Shown: piece after piece, positions 5,701 through 6,500 of the stretch | How positions within the stretch are numbered: position 1 is the stretch's first letter | How the letters are laid out: every line of letters starts with the position of its first letter | Assembly (NCBI GenBank): GCA_002730655.1 | Contig: PCAT01000005.1 | Coordinates: 1 to 6,500, forward strand | Reading direction: 5' to 3' | DNA length: 6,500 nt | Origin: Balneola sp. | Lineage (GTDB): Bacteria > Bacteroidota > Rhodothermia > Balneolales > Balneolaceae | Position numbers and translations under genes: made by a program | Notes under the pieces: generated by a model | What the model was told of the DNA's origin: nothing | What the model saw: only the letters and a program-made list of their open reading frames with translations | The model's database searches: none

Positions 5701-6500
5701 CGTTCGATACAGGTGAGACTGATTGGTTAACTTTATCAGAAGATTCAGTTAGTCTCGTTTATAAGATACCTAATCAAGATTCCACGATAACTAAAACACT
5801 CTCACTAACAAACAACAATAGTGATGCAGTAAACTGGAGGATGTCAAAAAATCAAGGCTGGATCATGGGTTTATCTCCTAAATCCGGTACAGTCCAATCA
5901 GGTACTTCAACTGATGTAACTATTACCTTTGTATTAAAAGCTAATGATCCAGAGGGTAGTAAAAGAGCTACTTTAGTCTTATTTGCTGGAACAGTCCCTG
6001 AGAATGAAACTGCTACGGAAATACCATTTATAGTAAATATGGTGCCAAAAAATGTAAATGATGTTGTAGTTAGTCCAGATTCAATCGAAGTAACAACAAA
6101 ACAACCTTTTACAAATATTGAAATAACAAAGAATTTAAGTATTTCAAATTTTGGAGATCCAAATCTACAATGGAGAATCAATGATAACCAGCCATGGATA
6201 GCACCTGAAAGTGAGAGTGGTACAATATCTTCTGGCACGCAAGTAATACCAATTGTACTTCATATTAACAGCACTGATCCCATAGGACCAAAAACAGGAC
6301 TGTTAACTGTTTACACTGGATATGAAGGCGGACAAGAAACCCCACATGAAGTACCAATTGTAATAAACATAACGCCCAACAAACCCGTTATTAGCTTTAA
6401 TGTTGATACATTAAAAGCAACTTTTCAAAGGCCAAATGAAAACTCCACCGGAACAGCTACATTTGTATTATACAATCAAAGTAGTGACTCTATAAATTGG
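2640..6500 (+). CDS. Giant secreted multidomain protein: Asp-box propeller-like, CSLREA/beta-helix and BACON-like repeats (3' truncated)
   Basis: The frame is open from ATG 2640 to the last base, giving 1287 codons without a stop, so the C-terminus is missing. Residues 1-24 form a signal peptide: a Lys near the start, a Phe/Leu-rich core and a cleavage site after Ser-Lys-Ala. Residues about 25-440 look like a beta-propeller of the sialidase or GH43 kind, with an Asp-box STDGGLTW (183-190) and a shorter variant SEDGFNW (349-355). I cannot point to catalytic residues. About 445-530 is a CSLREA-type segment, followed by a parallel beta-helix (strongest at 619-792). A closing Ig-like segment ends in TSEFSN (897-902). 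From about 913 onward there are tandem Ig/BACON-like repeats, the last cut by the window edge. It is probably an adhesin or a glycan- or polymer-binding surface protein. A C-terminal sorting domain may lie beyond the window. No Shine-Dalgarno sequence is seen; the signal peptide decides the start. Confidence 0.88.
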   Translation, partial: MTKYSFPLFFSFFLALFLNIHSKAQIVYPDKATFDINNLSTLINFESYNTTYPEYDFGPDASVLIENIDDSISIKFGHSSLSMIAKAKQWSDFSSPQNVNFKVYDDNKGHYLGSRDPDPSKYDYELWPHKTVFEGKDGHLYSISYLEFTGWTVWGWNTPECPSSNVGYVAFECWMSAAILVKSTDGGLTWDKAGSNPSDYVVATSPYKYREQNNTGRHGAFAFGGGYDADYGLRKIGEYFYIGVEFWGEGFKTQTYARTDDISDASSWRYFDGQDFTIPNVNPYAQEVLDPASHLPPPVDNYYPLDFNSSLDTVEGLMYSDYFQKYIKLRYRSFDFAPEIEPGVYYYLSEDGFNWSGNALLVPFEDNFTNYEYPGDSESRWAIDYVSLVDSQNPGGNIGQQAYLMYVAPYLLNGSPDGSLNAKRDINYLPVNFGNHEVSSFEVSHTNLKIPEDANPGDGYCDNGFGRCSLITAVTESESRPWWVDSSVPLTITIGDSAPDTLTEDYLARINKRTIIDGTAHQDFSANSLDIENGWNGTYGVHIKPGFVFESGEGHEFKGIDVQSVDVGGGEDGSQKSSVSITQSKVNTLTLNNAHTSGVQVGGFTADSANIIGAVIFKGTGNVVRGNHIGHDGNSLMNNYGVGMGFTNTLESNVIVGKDNGILINVTSDDNKIINNHIGYLPWSNSSLANQGTGIKLTSASNNHIEGNTIKFTNSDEGEAALFINGADNNKIYSNVISNNSGIGIHVSGTSKGNFVGDSDKGNTINNNGYGVSFLVNTETGNPVIGNKIFDNPNGSIGQYSNIQKIASPTLYSAYVNSTNDSLIINHSSISETSSENFLVDIFSNSSSPAIPQGENIIVSKLSITSDDLSTKTLALPYNGSSNVFISTTFTDDRLVTSEFSNVVQLLPETSSPSASYSFSSLSADHTSNWYSEHTLEITNNGSNDLILQLEEDLGWVNLNLNLDADGKYVPFTVTSGETKNLTIYFDSRDLSDEINSHTGTITINSNEIRPTLRSLPVEITFDTGETDWLTLSEDSVSLVYKIPNQDSTITKTLSLTNNNSDAVNWRMSKNQGWIMGLSPKSGTVQSGTSTDVTITFVLKANDPEGSKRATLVLFAGTVPENETATEIPFIVNMVPKNVNDVVVSPDSIEVTTKQPFTNIEITKNLSISNFGDPNLQWRINDNQPWIAPESESGTISSGTQVIPIVLHINSTDPIGPKTGLLTVYTGYEGGQETPHEVPIVINITPNKPVISFNVDTLKATFQRPNENSTGTATFVLYNQSSDSINW
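3186..3704 (+). other. Asp-box (sialidase/BNR-like) region of the giant protein
   Basis: STDGGLTW at 3186-3209 fits the Asp-box consensus S-x-D-x-G-x-x-W exactly. SEDGFNW at 3684-3704 is one residue shorter. Asp-boxes sit in beta-hairpin turns of propeller blades and are structural, not catalytic. The second box follows a YYY segment and precedes a WAIDYVSLVD...AYLMYV stretch, a pattern I associate with sialidase/GH43-like folds. The propeller call is an inference from these patterns. Confidence 0.5.
3996..4193 (+). other. Degenerate CSLREA-type domain opening the beta-helix module
   Basis: Residues 453-518 run from DANPGDGYCD through GRCSLITAV (Cys461, Cys468) to TIIDGT. This follows the layout of the CSLREA domain found at the front of many bacterial secreted beta-helix proteins: PGDG-x-C-D, then C-[ST]-L-R-x-A-I, and about 50 residues later an [IV]-x-I-D-G strand. 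Here the Arg-Glu of the core motif is replaced by Ile-Thr. The match comes from memory of the family pattern. Confidence 0.6.
4494..5015 (+). repeat. Parallel beta-helix coils (PbH1-like) in the giant protein
   Basis: Residues 619-792 contain about seven imperfect coils of roughly 20-30 residues. Each has the pattern N-x-I-x-x-N-x-I followed by a Gly-rich turn and a G-[IV]-x-[LIV] strand. Examples are NNHIEGNTI, NNKIYSNVISNNSGIGIHV and NPVIGNKIFDN. Asn ladders of this kind are typical of NosD-like and adhesin beta-helices. The repeats are at protein level; the DNA is diverged. Confidence 0.75.
5376..6500 (+). repeat. Tandem Ig/BACON-like repeats, three complete and one cut by the window edge
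   Basis: Approximate units are 5376-5717, 5718-6053, 6054-6383 and 6384-6500. Each has a T-x-x-L-x-[LI]-x-N strand, a W (Leu in the first unit), and eight residues later a second W. In units 2 and 3 a P-x-SGT or ESGT turn and a long strand ending with PF/PI-x-[IV] follow. The second Trp is at residues 956, 1074 and 1186. The first Trp is at 1066, 1178 and 1287. The turn 'SGTxxSG' is a hallmark of BACON-like domains. Confidence 0.7.

Noticed and set aside
5852..6238. Minus-strand open frame of 128 codons
   Set aside because: It runs opposite to the Ig/BACON-like repeat array, whose + strand frame shows repeated Trp and SGT motifs. The antisense translation is low-complexity hydrophobic and Ser/Thr-rich.

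Overview
This A+T-rich window looks like a piece of chromosome from a Bacteroidota-type bacterium or a relative such as Balneolota. Three things suggest this: a soluble GMC oxidoreductase paired with a 'gluconate 2-dehydrogenase subunit 3' partner, start codons without clear Shine-Dalgarno sequences, and a giant secreted multidomain protein with BACON-like Ig repeats. The assignment is an inference from gene content and style; no marker gene is present. All genes lie on the + strand.

Layout. Positions 2-178 hold the last 58 codons of an unidentified protein. An 85-base gap (179-263) follows, with a good sigma70-like promoter whose spacer contains a perfect 12-bp palindrome. Next comes a tight two-gene operon: a GMC-family FAD dehydrogenase (264-1958) and, nine bases later, its Tat-targeted small subunit (1968-2567). 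After a 72-base AT-rich gap with a second inverted repeat, one uninterrupted reading frame runs from 2640 to the last base of the window (1287 codons, no stop). It encodes the N-terminal part of a very large secreted protein.

How the genes fit together. The dehydrogenase has no export signal of its own, and the small subunit carries a Tat-like leader. By analogy with FAD glucose dehydrogenase and fructose dehydrogenase, the small subunit probably escorts the folded flavoenzyme to the periplasm. The enzyme also carries a C-x5-C-x3-C motif that matches the 3Fe-4S ligand spacing of the FAD glucose dehydrogenase alpha subunit. It therefore probably passes electrons on to a cytochrome or other carrier, which is not encoded here. 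The sugar or polyol substrate cannot be read from the sequence.

The giant protein is the most unusual item. In order it has a signal peptide, an Asp-box (sialidase-like) propeller-like region, a degenerate CSLREA-type motif, a right-handed parallel beta-helix, an Ig-like closing segment, and at least three and a half tandem Ig/BACON-like repeats of about 110 residues. It looks like a surface or secreted adhesin or polymer-binding protein. Its C-terminus, where a type IX secretion sorting domain might be expected, lies outside the window. No RNA gene, CRISPR array, insertion sequence or origin was seen.
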